From the NCBI GenBank assembly GCA_023091665.1, contig JALJCQ010000017.1, forward strand, positions 806,001-870,000: a stretch of 64,000 nucleotides of DNA. Reading direction: 5' to 3'. The position numbers were made by a program, and so were the translations under genes. The notes beneath the pieces are model-generated. The model made no database searches, was not told the origin of the DNA, and saw only the letters and a list, made by a program, of their open reading frames with translations. This document shows, piece after piece, positions 11,001 through 18,160 of this stretch (position 1 is the stretch's first letter; every line of letters begins with the position of its first letter). Source of the DNA: Pythium myriotylum. Its lineage: Eukaryota; Oomycota; Peronosporomycetes; Pythiales; Pythiaceae.

Positions 11001-12738
11001 AGTGAAGTCGGGACCTTCACTTCGCGCGCCGCTACAGTCTCCGCCGGTACCGACAGAGTGCTGGGCGTCCGTCTCCATGGACTTCATCTTCGGGTTTCCC
11101 GAAGATGAACAGAAGAACAATGGGATCCTCGTGTTCGTGGATCGTTTCAGCAAGATGGTGCATCTTGCTGCAGTTCCAGAGACGATCACAGCCGAAGGCT
11201 GCGCTCGCGTCTTCGTCGACACGGTGTTTCGACACCATGGACTGCCACGAGAGCTCGTGTCAGATCGAGATCCACGGTTCACCGCGGAGTTCTGGCGCGC
11301 CGTGTTCCGTTCCCTCGGAACACGAATCAAGATGTCGACCTCTGACCATCCTGAGACCGATGGTCAGACAGAGTGCGCGAACCGCGTGATCGAAGAGATT
11401 CTTCGAGGCTACGTCCACTCGTTCTCGAGTTGGAGTGAGTTTTTGCCGATGGTCGAATTCGCCATCAACAACTCTGTGCATGCGTCGACGACGCATACAC
11501 CGTTCTACGTGAATGGCCTCCGCCATCCACGTATTCCAACCCTTTTGGAGAGTGAGTCTCCTTCATGGGAGGGAGGGACTCGCTCGAGCGAGCTCCCGGA
11601 CCGCTCTCGCTCCTCGGAGATCGACGTAATGGTCGATCTTCCCACCGATGACGCTCCCGTCATCGGTCACGCTCGTGAGAACGACGATGACGACGACGAC
11701 AATGAAGCCGACGACGCGTTTGAAGTCGTTGATGACGACTTCGTCGGCGACGAGAGCGATGGCGCTCTCGTCGAAGAAGAGATGGACATCTCAGCAGCGC
11801 GCACGTCGCGCGCTGCTGCCAAGCAAACAGAGTCAGCAGAGGACTTCTTGCTGAAGCGCCAAGCGCTTGTCCGCTTCGTACAGGACTCGATCGCCCATGC
11901 GGTCGATCGACAGAAGATGAACTCAGACAAGAATGGAAGAGGAAACACTCTTTCATTTAATGAAGGTGACTTAGTGTTGTTATCAACGACTACACTACCT
12001 ACACATGCAGTTACCAACGTCGGTAGCAACAAGTTGCTACCGAAGTTCATCGGTCCGTTCTGCGTGCTCCGCCGCACGGGGCACGCGTATACGCTTGAGC
12101 TTCCTCGTAGGATGCGGACGCATCCTACGTTCTACGTTGGTCGCCTTCGTCCGTACCATCAGTACGACGGCGCTTCCGAGCAATCGGAATCCCCGAGCGC
12201 TCGAGAGTCCCGAGGAGAAGCTTGTACTCCCGGACAAGCGTGTTCAACTCCGATTGAACACGGTCGTGCGAGCCCCGCAGCGTCGCCAGCTGCGCCTCCA
12301 GCCGCACTCGCTGCGACCGCTCCTCCGCAAGGTCTGCGCGGAGACGCTCCTGCGCAAGCTGGAGCCGAAGATCGTCCGAGTCGTCGCGACGAGCCGAGTA
12401 CGACTCGTCGCGTTGAAGATACGTCGGCGCGGCCGGTGGATAATGTCTTCCCACCGCCGCCGCCCCCACTGGTTGACTCCAGTGGTGCTGAGCGCTGGAT
12501 CGTTGAGCGCCTGCTGAATCATAGGGATCAGCAGGGCGGTAATCGAACGAAGTATCTCGTTCAATGGCGCGGCTATCCGCCGTCTGCAGATAGCTGGGAG
12601 CCGCGCGAGGCTCTCCTCGAAGATGTTCCGGGTCTCGTCGCTCAGTACGACGAGATCCACCCGCTGCGTAAGGCAGCGAGGAAGCAGCACGCTCCTCGCT
12701 CGCGCGGCGGCGCTCGTAGATTTGCTCGAGGCCTGTAA
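7969..12738 (+). CDS. pol: Gypsy Pol polyprotein (PR-RT-RH-IN-chromodomain)
   Basis: About 1589 residues, expressed by -1 frameshifting from gag. Residues here are counted from 8026. The aspartic protease core is D-R-G-A-S at 44-48, where families normally have D-[ST]-G or D-C-G. The protease is followed by a serine/arginine linker. Reverse transcriptase has the catalytic YFDD at 584-587. RNase H is at roughly 720-840 (CDASD, FTDHASL, DALSRRP). Integrase has an H-H-C-C zinc finger (YEYHDAPVSGHRG, then CEVCQ) and a D,D,E core (SMDFIFGF, VSDRDPRF, ETDGQTECANR). An acidic insert (DDDDDNEADD), a proline/alanine-rich linker and a chromodomain (1490-1545, RWIVERLL to DSWEPREALL) close it. The chromodomain should steer integration to marked chromatin. 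The frame is intact; only the protease Arg raises doubt about activity. The last 600 bases overlap an antisense ORF. Confidence 0.93.
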   Translation, partial: RSGSVGAERPTDPVTSREFVGLLTKAAPKAQSLCFATPGDDEALITLELEVEGASSSLRALVDRGASNNFVRRQSIESLGLDVVERDIPPTRMTVRLATGATVKVMKRVVGLHYTLEGNEYDDDFVVLDLDDKFDVILGLPWLRSHEPWISWRHRSVTMPAARSSGGHLMSVLERPDARGRVEDECDGLISHSGLPKTTTKNRPLSSSQLPGFCVESQTAPKTSRASESHESSKEDPRAIKSHEPRRQCLPQGQHYERKASTSAARRQRRFSASTRTSSDGDPAAVVQLQLEESARIRPQEETETINVLVNDGTRVGASTLEVVAPPKSTSEITALPTLEPKRFLRDLRQGKIAQICILVAEDECVTDIRSAVVFAEKERLLSSSSMDESVLDEKTRIERHSAQSWESLKGNPLDEDLVEFADVFPESVPCELPKDKGIRHEIDLKPGSKYCVMKQWPLPREQVEAIDKFFAERLAAGHVRESASPHSSPTFCVRKATGGWRIVHAFNKLNAATIPAQTPIPRKDVIIDGMAKSTIFSSMDLMDGFYQILMREWDIPFTAVSTPSGMLWEWLVMPQGLSNAPATFNRCVSHLLRPVRAFAPSYFDDVFVHSRAMDGKTDLEVHRLHIREVLTLMREHKLYANLKKCIFAASGVRPDPEKIRAIEEWPTPLDVKGLRKFLGLAAYLHKYSRNYAEMTVPLSRLLKKDTKWTWNAECQRSFEGIKQSLIESPVLAIADQDKPFDVVCDASDFAIRAALMQFDDDGAERVVCYQSRQLQPAERNYPVHDKALLAMKYALAKFRVYLLGDRPFKVFTDHASLRTAVNSPHLSQRMARWLSFFAEYNFSVEYKPGRLNVVADALSRRPDFEPTLVAQDSLNAASAFSSSVPSSTLLDDIRAANAHDPEVVRLMAYLAEPSPQALKGLPASYRSKVHRYTQRNGLLFYSAVADDTPRVVVPGDHDLRLRIMYEYHDAPVSGHRGREKTYLTLSRDFYWPRQFKFVRKYVRACEVCQRVKSGPSLRAPLQSPPVPTECWASVSMDFIFGFPEDEQKNNGILVFVDRFSKMVHLAAVPETITAEGCARVFVDTVFRHHGLPRELVSDRDPRFTAEFWRAVFRSLGTRIKMSTSDHPETDGQTECANRVIEEILRGYVHSFSSWSEFLPMVEFAINNSVHASTTHTPFYVNGLRHPRIPTLLESESPSWEGGTRSSELPDRSRSSEIDVMVDLPTDDAPVIGHARENDDDDDDNEADDAFEVVDDDFVGDESDGALVEEEMDISAARTSRAAAKQTESAEDFLLKRQALVRFVQDSIAHAVDRQKMNSDKNGRGNTLSFNEGDLVLLSTTTLPTHAVTNVGSNKLLPKFIGPFCVLRRTGHAYTLELPRRMRTHPTFYVGRLRPYHQYDGASEQSESPSARESRGEACTPGQACSTPIEHGRASPAASPAAPPAALAATAPPQGLRGDAPAQAGAEDRPSRRDEPSTTRRVEDTSARPVDNVFPPPPPPLVDSSGAERWIVERLLNHRDQQGGNRTKYLVQWRGYPPSADSWEPREALLEDVPGLVAQYDEIHPLRKAARKQHAPRSRGGARRFARGL

Positions 12739-13006
12739 TGGCCTCGAGGAGGTCGGCAGGGATCCGACCTCTCCACCCTTCGCTAAGGTATTCCTCGCGA
12801 GTGACGCGATCAGCGTCAGGTGGATAGTGTGGGCAGGCTCCTCCCCACACGAAACAAGGCAAGCCATTACGGCGCGAGCGCCGGTGGACGCGCATTCGTC
12901 CACCAGTTTCGGAGAACCCTTCGAACTTCTCTCGTTGCGACTTGAGCGCAACGAGCCAGGTCTTCATGCCTCCCTTGACTTTGACGTTGTCAAGGAACTG
13001 ATTCAT
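12125..13006 (-). CDS. Antisense ORF 2 of the Gypsy element (coiled-coil protein, unknown)
   Basis: 293 codons antisense to the pol end and the pol-LTR spacer; I do not recognise the product. The N-terminal part (NQFLDNVKVKGGMKTWLVAL, GGACPHYPPDADRVTREEYLSEGW) looks globular. The C-terminal third is a strong heptad-like coiled coil rich in L, R, E and Q (about residues 205-265), ending in KRRRTDG, a possible nuclear signal. Its ATG overlaps the stop of antisense ORF 1 as ATGA (13006-13003), suggesting termination-reinitiation or a fused product. Its 3' 614 bases are exactly antisense to the linker and chromodomain codons of pol. Antisense ORFs between pol and the 3' LTR are known in some plant Gypsy families, but I know of none like this. 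Real expression is unproven. Confidence 0.45.
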   Translation of the reverse strand: MNQFLDNVKVKGGMKTWLVALKSQREKFEGFSETGGRMRVHRRSRRNGLPCFVWGGACPHYPPDADRVTREEYLSEGWRGRIPADLLEAITGLEQIYERRRASEERAASSLPYAAGGSRRTERRDPEHLRGEPRAAPSYLQTADSRAIERDTSFDYRPADPYDSAGAQRSSAQHHWSQPVGAAAVGRHYPPAAPTYLQRDESYSARRDDSDDLRLQLAQERLRADLAEERSQRVRLEAQLATLRGSHDRVQSELNTLVREYKLLLGTLERSGIPIARKRRRTDGTDEGDQRRT

Positions 13007-13899
13007 CCCTGGATCAACGCAGGGAGGTCGCGATCAGTTGGTCTATCGTTGTGACGATAGAAACGCCGTTCGAAAAAGCATTCGATTAAAAATCGACGGC
13101 GCATCTCGCGGTCGCGATAGTGGCGCGCGACGTACGGATCGTCTTCGAGCCAATCGCAGTCGAAGAGATCGTACGTTCGCAAGGGATCGTGCGCACCACT
13201 CCATCGGCTGATATCGTAAGCCGATGGAAGCCAGGGTGTGACTTCTGGCGCCGAGGATCTCAAGGCTCGATCCTCGGACTCTTGGGTCGCATTGGTGATG
13301 ACCACCTCACGATCATGTCGATCGTGAGGGCTGGGATCTTCCGCGACCTCCCCATCCTCCTTCATCTGCTCGTCCGCCTCGCTGTACGGCGCCGAGTAGC
13401 TGTTCGGCGACCGCTCGGACGACGAGCAGCTGAACAATGGCGATTCTTCGAAAGGACCGCGCGCGGCACGGTCCTCCGACTTGGCTTCTTCCTCGCCGTC
13501 GCTCTCGTCATAATCGACGAGCTCCGACAGCGTCGGCGATCGCTCTGGAGGCGCGGCTCTGCGTGCTGCGACGATCAACGTCGCAGCGCTCACCGGCGCC
13601 TTCATCTCTTCGTCGCCGTCGGCCTCGACGTCGCAGCGCATCTCGGCGTCGGCCGACGGGTCTTCAGTCGTCTTGGACGACGGTGGATGACCACCGTCGT
13701 TGTTCGCGGTGTCTTCAAGTGGCTCGGTCGAGGTGGCGCCCTCGCCGGCCGTCGAGTTGTCTTCGACCGCTGCGCTAGTGCGCGCAGCGGCATCCTCGCT
13801 CGCCTGAGCCGCGCTCATGGCGCGCACTGCCATTGCAGCGCGGTAGTCGGCGGCGCTGATGGTCTTCTTCGCGTCCATTCTCCGAATAGACCGCGACAT
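13003..13899 (-). CDS. Antisense ORF 1 of the Gypsy element (acidic protein, unknown)
   Basis: 298 codons read toward pol from near the 3' LTR. The protein is alanine-rich at the start, then acidic and low-complexity (about residues 45-200, many D, E, S and P). It ends in an aromatic, charged segment with DLFDCDWLEDDPYVARHY and RRFLIECFFERRFYRHNDRP. It overlaps antisense ORF 2 by ATGA. The opposite strand also has a long ORF (13120-13902), but that product is arginine/valine biased and looks like the mirror of GC-rich codons, so the minus-strand reading is preferred. Together the two ORFs span 1.8 kb with no other gene between pol and the LTR. No known domain seen. Confidence 0.45.
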   Translation of the reverse strand: MSRSIRRMDAKKTISAADYRAAMAVRAMSAAQASEDAAARTSAAVEDNSTAGEGATSTEPLEDTANNDGGHPPSSKTTEDPSADAEMRCDVEADGDEEMKAPVSAATLIVAARRAAPPERSPTLSELVDYDESDGEEEAKSEDRAARGPFEESPLFSCSSSERSPNSYSAPYSEADEQMKEDGEVAEDPSPHDRHDREVVITNATQESEDRALRSSAPEVTPWLPSAYDISRWSGAHDPLRTYDLFDCDWLEDDPYVARHYRDREMRRRFLIECFFERRFYRHNDRPTDRDLPALIQG

Positions 13900-14007
13900 T
13901 GAAGGCGTTGATCGTCACCGATCAACGCCGCGGCTCGCGACTCGCCGTTGGACCAACTGACCAACAAGTGCTCCCTGTCGCAAGTCGTTCAATGCGACTT
14001 TCGTCTT

Positions 14008-14017
14008 GAGGGGAGGG
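14008..14017 (+). promoter_or_regulatory. Polypurine tract
   Basis: GAGGGGAGGG three bases upstream of the 3' LTR, the expected plus-strand priming site. Confidence 0.8.
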
Positions 14018-14020
14018 TGA

Positions 14021-14356
14021 TGTAACGGGGTGTGCCCGTTACATGGTACGGACCCATGTCAATGGTGTCCGATAGGAACATCGTGAACCCATCTGGTTGC
14101 GATGTCTCCTGATTGGATAATATCCCACGATATTATCCCGATTTCCCACCAATCACGCTAGGGTCTTGTGATTGAGTGGATGGCAGAAATCCGAGGGCGG
14201 ATCTGCGAGGTTTTATATACAAAGAGTAGGTTTTTCTAGGTTTCCTAATCCACAAATTCAGTTTCCCATTTGCCCAACCCAACACAAGTCCCTGTGTTGC
14301 GCGCTTCTTACACTGCTCCACAGTGTACGTGACGTAAGGAGGTCAGCCTCGTTACA
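14021..14356 (+). repeat. 3' LTR
   Basis: 336 bp, one visible difference from the 5' LTR (G at 14338 instead of C), which breaks the terminal hairpin in this copy. Followed by the AATTG target duplication. Confidence 0.95.
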
Positions 14357-14661
14357 AATTGACTTTAAGTGATTCAAAGCTCCCATTCCAACTCACAAGA
14401 CGTCAGTTGCCAGTCAAGCTTGCTTTTGCGATGACGATCCACAAGGCGCAAGGCCAAACAATTCCGTACCTGGGTCTCTTTCTACCGAGACCTATCTTCG
14501 CTCACGGCCAACTGTATGTCGCCCTCTCCAGGGTTTCCTCTCAGGCCAGAATCAAAATTGCAATCCAAGATCCAGTCAAAGAAGACGAAGACGGAACGTT
14601 TGTCAAGAACATCGTGTACGGAGAGGTAATTCAAGGCCATCTTGGTCCAAGTGAACCATAA
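14357..14661 (+). pseudogene. Helitron helicase C-terminal segment, downstream of the Gypsy insertion
   Basis: Resumes the helicase with KLTLSDSKLPFQLTRRQLPV, then motif V/VI blocks LAFAMTIHKAQGQT and GQLYVALSRVSS, and ends at a natural stop at 14659-14661. It joins 6500 once the Gypsy element and one AATTG copy are removed, which proves the insertion interrupted a Helitron ORF. Confidence 0.92.
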
Positions 14662-15024
14662 ACAAATACGTAGGAGTAGGTCCAGCAGCACTTGGCTAGA
14701 CGTAGGATCCTCAAACGGGCGCCGAACTAGAACCAACTGTGTATTGATGTGTATTGTGCTGCAATAAACGAATTTATGCATCCACCAATGCTTTTGTCAC
14801 TTCAACATAAACACTTCAACGTCAATACTGTTGTGGGTTCAACAATAAAAATGACAAAAGTGGGTGTACTTTTACAGTCACCAACAGAGGTTGCCGAAGG
14901 CAACCCGAAAAAAGCCGCAGCGCTTGCGCTGCGCCACCTTTTCCCCATAGCAAAACATGTTATATCCCCACCAACCCAGCATGCGCAAACTGAAGTGCCC
15001 GCGGAGCGGGCACCCCCCACCTAG
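14662..15024 (+). other. Helitron 3' noncoding region and terminus
   Basis: AT-rich 3' region without ORF support. It ends with the stem-loop GTGCCCGC-GGA-GCGGGCAC (14995-15013), seven bases, and CTAG (15021-15024) followed by T. This is the typical Helitron termination structure. Confidence 0.8.
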
Positions 15025-15155
15025 TAGAAAACTATTTGACAAGTGGCAACTCGCTCTGAACAGCGTGGATCCAAAATGAACAACGAATGTTATTGAATGT
15101 TGAAAGAGTCCTTGAGGGTATCTTAAGAGGATCCATCTCAGGCGATCTTGAGATC

Positions 15156-15653
15156 TTATGGGCACGTGCAGTAGTCCCACTGATAGCCGCGCACTCCGCC
15201 CTTCCTGTAGATGAACATCGCACACCATGGCTTCTTGTCCTTGTCTCCAAGTGTCGTCGAGTATCCGTCAATCTTAGCGATGAGCTTCTTGCCGCTCTTG
15301 TCGTAGTAGGACCAGTTCTTGAGGCACTTGGTTCGATCACCTTGTTGAATGTACTGCCAGTGGATGTTCTTTTTTCCTCCCGAGCGGTATGCGTTGAGCA
15401 TTGTCCACGCGCCGACTTTGTCATGCTCGGCTGTACATCCAATGAATCTGGAGCTGAAGTAAATGTTCTCGTAGTACCATTCGCCCGAAACGCTGTTCTT
15501 CGGCAACGCGCACGAGGTGAGATCAGTCGAAACTAGGTTCCGTTCGGACACAGGTGGCGTGTTGGCGGTGGTATTAACTGTGAGAATCGCGTGAGAGTAT
15601 GTGAGCGACAAGCCGAGCAAGTACGCGAGGAGGGTCAAGCTGAAGATTGCCAT
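15156..15653 (-). CDS. Secreted six-cysteine double-repeat protein, member 1
   Basis: 165 residues; I do not recognise the family. The signal peptide is residues 1-22 (cleavage after SHA). Six cysteines lie at 48, 73, 110, 144, 162 and 164, predicting three disulfides. The motif W-x5-YR-x-GG-x4-[HQ]-W-x-Y occurs at 83-101 and again at 143-161, exactly 60 residues apart, each preceded by a WYY or W-x-YY segment. The protein therefore seems built of two related halves. There is no RxLR or transmembrane helix after the signal, and one NTT sequon. An oomycete initiator-like element lies 21 bases upstream of the ATG. The closest neighbour and closest relative is member 2. A secreted structural or host-interaction role is inference. 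Confidence 0.85.
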   Translation of the reverse strand: MAIFSLTLLAYLLGLSLTYSHAILTVNTTANTPPVSERNLVSTDLTSCALPKNSVSGEWYYENIYFSSRFIGCTAEHDKVGAWTMLNAYRSGGKKNIHWQYIQQGDRTKCLKNWSYYDKSGKKLIAKIDGYSTTLGDKDKKPWCAMFIYRKGGVRGYQWDYCTCP

Positions 15654-15673
15654 CGCGCCGTGGAAATCGTCGA

Positions 15674-15688
15674 CAAATGCAGAATGAG
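15674..15688 (-). promoter_or_regulatory. Oomycete initiator-like core promoter, member 1
   Basis: On the minus strand CTCATTCTGCATTTG, matching the oomycete initiator pattern TCATTYYNCAWTT, 21 bases before the ATG. Confidence 0.7.
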
Positions 15689-15949
15689 AGGATCAAGAAG
15701 AATTCTCCAGCACCTTTCCCGTCATCATTGCAGGTAACACATGCCATAGAGCGAGTCTTTTGATGATGCTGACGGAGATGATCGCTGGTTCTGAGTGAGG
15801 ATTCGGTCGGCCACACAAGCAGAGGGGACGTGAGTGGTACCGACCGCGTCAAACGGCACGTTTACAGATCAACAAAAGAAGACCACCCGAGATAGTTTGG
15901 ATTTTTGAGAGTACGTATAGTCGAGCATGGAAGAATCCCGATCTTCATC

Positions 15950-16468
15950 TTATTGGTTGTTCATGCCTCGTGGACATAGGCAGTACTCCCACTGGTAGCC
16001 ACGCTCACCGCCCTTCCGATAGACGGATGTGGCGCACCACGGCTTCTTCTTCTTGTCACCGAGCACCGTCGAGTACCCGTCGACCTGAGCGATGAGCTTC
16101 TTGCCACTCTTATCGTAGTAGGACCAGTTCTTGAGACACTTGGTAAGGTCGCCGTCTTCAATGTACTGCCAGTGGGTGTTCTTTTTCCCTCCTGACCGGT
16201 AGGCGTTGAGCATTGTCCACGCACCAAATTTTTCATGGTCAGTCGTGCAGCTAGCGTACTTGGAACTGCTACCGATACTCTGGTAGTACCATTCACCCGA
16301 GACGCTGCCCACAGGCAGCACGCACAAGTTGATAAAAGTCAGGCTCCTGTCGGAACTTTCGGAACTGGATTCGTTGATGGAGTCATTGTTGGAGGGAGCT
16401 GCATGAGAGAGTATGAACGACGACGAAAGAGACAAGAAGACGAGAAGGGTAAAGGCGAGGGTCGCCAT
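15950..16468 (-). CDS. Secreted six-cysteine double-repeat protein, member 2
   Basis: 172 residues with signal peptide 1-24 (ends LSHAA), a serine/asparagine-rich spacer (SSSESSDRS) and the two-repeat domain. First repeat WTMLNAYRSGGKKNTHWQY, second repeat WCATSVYRKGGERGYQWEY. Cysteines are in NLCVLP, ASCTT, KCLKNW, PWCA and YCLC. It is nearly identical to member 1 in the central 100 residues (LKNWSYYDKSGKKLIA, GYST-LGDK), so the pair is a recent tandem duplication; divergence is concentrated in the N-terminal spacer. Same strand as members 1-9. A matching initiator element lies at 16489-16503. Confidence 0.85.
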   Translation of the reverse strand: MATLAFTLLVFLSLSSSFILSHAAPSNNDSINESSSESSDRSLTFINLCVLPVGSVSGEWYYQSIGSSSKYASCTTDHEKFGAWTMLNAYRSGGKKNTHWQYIEDGDLTKCLKNWSYYDKSGKKLIAQVDGYSTVLGDKKKKPWCATSVYRKGGERGYQWEYCLCPRGMNNQ

Positions 16469-16488
16469 CGCGTCGTGGATATCGCTGA

Positions 16489-16503
16489 CAATTCCACAAT
16501 GAG
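16489..16503 (-). promoter_or_regulatory. Oomycete initiator-like core promoter, member 2
   Basis: Minus strand CTCATTGTGGAATTG, 21 bases before the ATG and in the same position as in member 1. Confidence 0.6.
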
Positions 16504-16980
16504 AAGCTCCGCGAGTCGACCGCCTCCTCCGTCAGACCCGACTAAAGGATGCATATTAGTGTGATCCTGTAGACCTCACTTTCAAAGCCAAAGCCGTCGT
16601 TGATATCCACGAACTAGAGATTGCAGGACTCCTGATGATGCAGATAGGAGGAATCGAAGAAGCCGGTGCTAATGTCGAAAGTATGGAAGATTCATATCCG
16701 AACTGATTGATGGTCTCGTCGTTCGTTTTCAGGAAAGAGAGGAAACGATGAAGAGAATCAGGTTGAAGTTGTCGTTGTGACGCTGAGATCTACGGCAGGA
16801 TAAGATGACCCCCAACCTCTACGGCATTGCCATTGCAGGATAGCGTCTGCCGACAGAAGGTCGGGTTCCCTGTACTGTCGATTGAAAGAAAAACGGAAGG
16901 TTTGGGCCATTCTCGAGCAGACTCGGGGCCAATATGCTGCCAAGTGATACGATTACGACTTCACAGAGGCTCTACCCGAT
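16504..16980. other. Intergenic, no gene seen
   Basis: Upstream of member 2 and downstream of member 3. Short ORFs only, none with a domain or a family motif. Confidence 0.5.
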
Positions 16981-17400
16981 CTAGTTGGAGCACTTGCAAT
17001 AATCCCACTGGAGTTGGCGTACCCCTCCTTTGCGGTACACGGGCAACGCACACCAGAGCTTGTTCTTCTTGTCGCCGAGTCTCGTCGCGTAGCCGTCGAT
17101 ATGACCGAGCATTGACGTGCCCTTCTTATTGAAGTACCACCAGTCCTTAAGACAGAGAGAGTAGTCGTCGCCTTCGATGTACTTCCAGTGCGTGCCTTCA
17201 GTGCCACCTGAGCGGTACACGTTGAGCATAGCCCACGGGCCGTGGTCGTCGTGGTCCGACGTGCAGTTGACGATCTTGCCGTTCTTGACGTCGTTGTAGT
17301 ACCACTCGGGAACGCCCACATTCGGCGGTCGACAGTTGCGAGTGCTTGTTGCAGCTGAAGCGATCCAAACAGGAAAGAGGACGAGAGTGAAGAGCTTCAT
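16981..17400 (-). CDS. Secreted six-cysteine double-repeat protein, member 3
   Basis: 139 residues from the internal ATG at 17400. The longer open frame from 17550 would bury the signal peptide (MKLFTLVLFPVWIASAA), so the internal start is chosen; an initiator-like GCCATTCTCAAACTCTC lies at 17412-17428. This is the shortest intact member, with almost no N-terminal spacer: the first Cys follows the signal directly. First repeat WAMLNVYRSGGTEGTHWKY, second repeat WCALPVYRKGGVRQLQWDY, six cysteines in the family positions (NCRPP, VNCTS, LCLKDW, WCAL, YCKC). Confidence 0.82.
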   Translation of the reverse strand: MKLFTLVLFPVWIASAATSTRNCRPPNVGVPEWYYNDVKNGKIVNCTSDHDDHGPWAMLNVYRSGGTEGTHWKYIEGDDYSLCLKDWWYFNKKGTSMLGHIDGYATRLGDKKNKLWCALPVYRKGGVRQLQWDYCKCSN

Positions 17401-17411
17401 GGCGCTCGTTG

Positions 17412-17428
17412 GAGAGTTTGAGAATGGC
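17412..17428 (-). promoter_or_regulatory. Oomycete initiator-like core promoter, member 3
   Basis: Minus strand CCATTCTCAAACTCTC just upstream of the ATG at 17400; it supports the shorter start. Confidence 0.55.
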
Positions 17429-18160
17429 GGACACGGATCTCGTGCAGGATGAAACGCTGGCCTAGGACATGATGCAGAACCTGCTCGACGAGCGATGGCC
17501 ATGAACAGGGATCGTTGAGTTTCTAGCGGGCAGGAAAGGCTCCTGACCACGGCTGGGTGTTGGTGTCAGCTATGCTTCAGTGTTTCTGCCCACGCCCTTG
17601 CTACGCAACCAGAGGAATGGAGGCAATTACAATGAGGATTCGTGATGAATTCAATTTCCATGAGCTACTAATGCTACTGTGGTGCTGGGTAGTGTCCCGG
17701 ACGCGGTCCGTAGATTCGGTTCATTTGTATTGTCGTCTCTGGGTAACGACGCTGAAGTTGACACGCCATCAGCACGACATACACACGAGGATCTAATGTC
17801 GTAGGTTGCGGCTAGGGAGCCAGTTGTGGTACTTTCGCATCGTCGATGCGGAATACGAACTTCTCATCGTCACCACTGAAGATCCGTAAGATGTGATCTC
17901 ACAAGACCCGATGATTAGGCGGTCATCATCTTCTGTGGGTGAGGAAGATCTTGGTGTCGTGACAAGTGGCTGCCGATGACGCGCAGTTGGGAAGGGTGGA
18001 TGGGCTCTACGATCATCATCTCGTGCGAGTTGGACCTTCGTGTGCCAAGGTGCGTTCATCGAACTCAGATTCGATAGCCGACTTCAACATTAACTTCGTA
18101 AGACAGAAATTGACCAGATTCATTGGATCCCCTTACAATACTACTGCTGGATTTCCACTC
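17429..18160. other. Intergenic, no gene seen
   Basis: About 700 bases between members 3 and 4. ORFs of 70-90 codons occur on both strands but none shows a signal peptide with family cysteines or any known domain. Confidence 0.5.

Larger units (their letters stand above)
6501..14356 (+). mobile_element. Complete Ty3/Gypsy (chromovirus) LTR retrotransposon
   Basis: A 7856-bp element with 336-bp direct LTRs (6501-6836 and 14021-14356), both beginning TG and ending CA. It has a primer-binding site, gag, a -1 frameshift site, pol in the order protease, reverse transcriptase, RNase H, integrase, chromodomain, two antisense ORFs, and a polypurine tract. The two LTRs show one visible mismatch (C at 6818, G at 14338), so insertion into the Helitron was recent. 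The integrase-after-RNase-H order and the C-terminal chromodomain place it among chromoviruses. Short perfect hairpins occur every few tens of bases along the whole element, including the LTRs; the surrounding Helitron lacks them. Confidence 0.95.
121..15024 (+). mobile_element. Helitron with OTU gene, interrupted by a Gypsy element
   Basis: Rolling-circle DNA transposon. The left end is proposed at 121, where the sequence reads TCTCTACATTACCCG, close to the usual Helitron 5' TC terminus. The right end is proposed at 15024: an 8-bp hairpin (14995-15002 with 15006-15013) lies seven bases before CTAG, followed by T, the standard Helitron 3' arrangement. Inside, all on the plus strand, are an OTU protease gene, a Rep protein with zinc finger, HUH and two-tyrosine motifs, and a PIF1-type helicase. 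The helicase is split by a 7.9-kb Gypsy element; without it the Helitron is about 7.0 kb. The coding region has two in-frame stops and two frameshifts, so this copy is not autonomous. The flanking bases are T at both ends, so insertion may have been at T|T rather than A|T. Confidence 0.8.

Noticed and set aside
8026..12738. Pol starting independently at GTG 8026
   Set aside because: The frame is open from 7957 and a canonical -1 slippery site joins it to gag, so no separate start is needed.
13120..13902. 260-codon plus-strand ORF opposite antisense ORF 1
   Set aside because: Arginine- and valine-rich reverse image of acidic codons; the minus-strand reading has more natural composition, though neither is proven.
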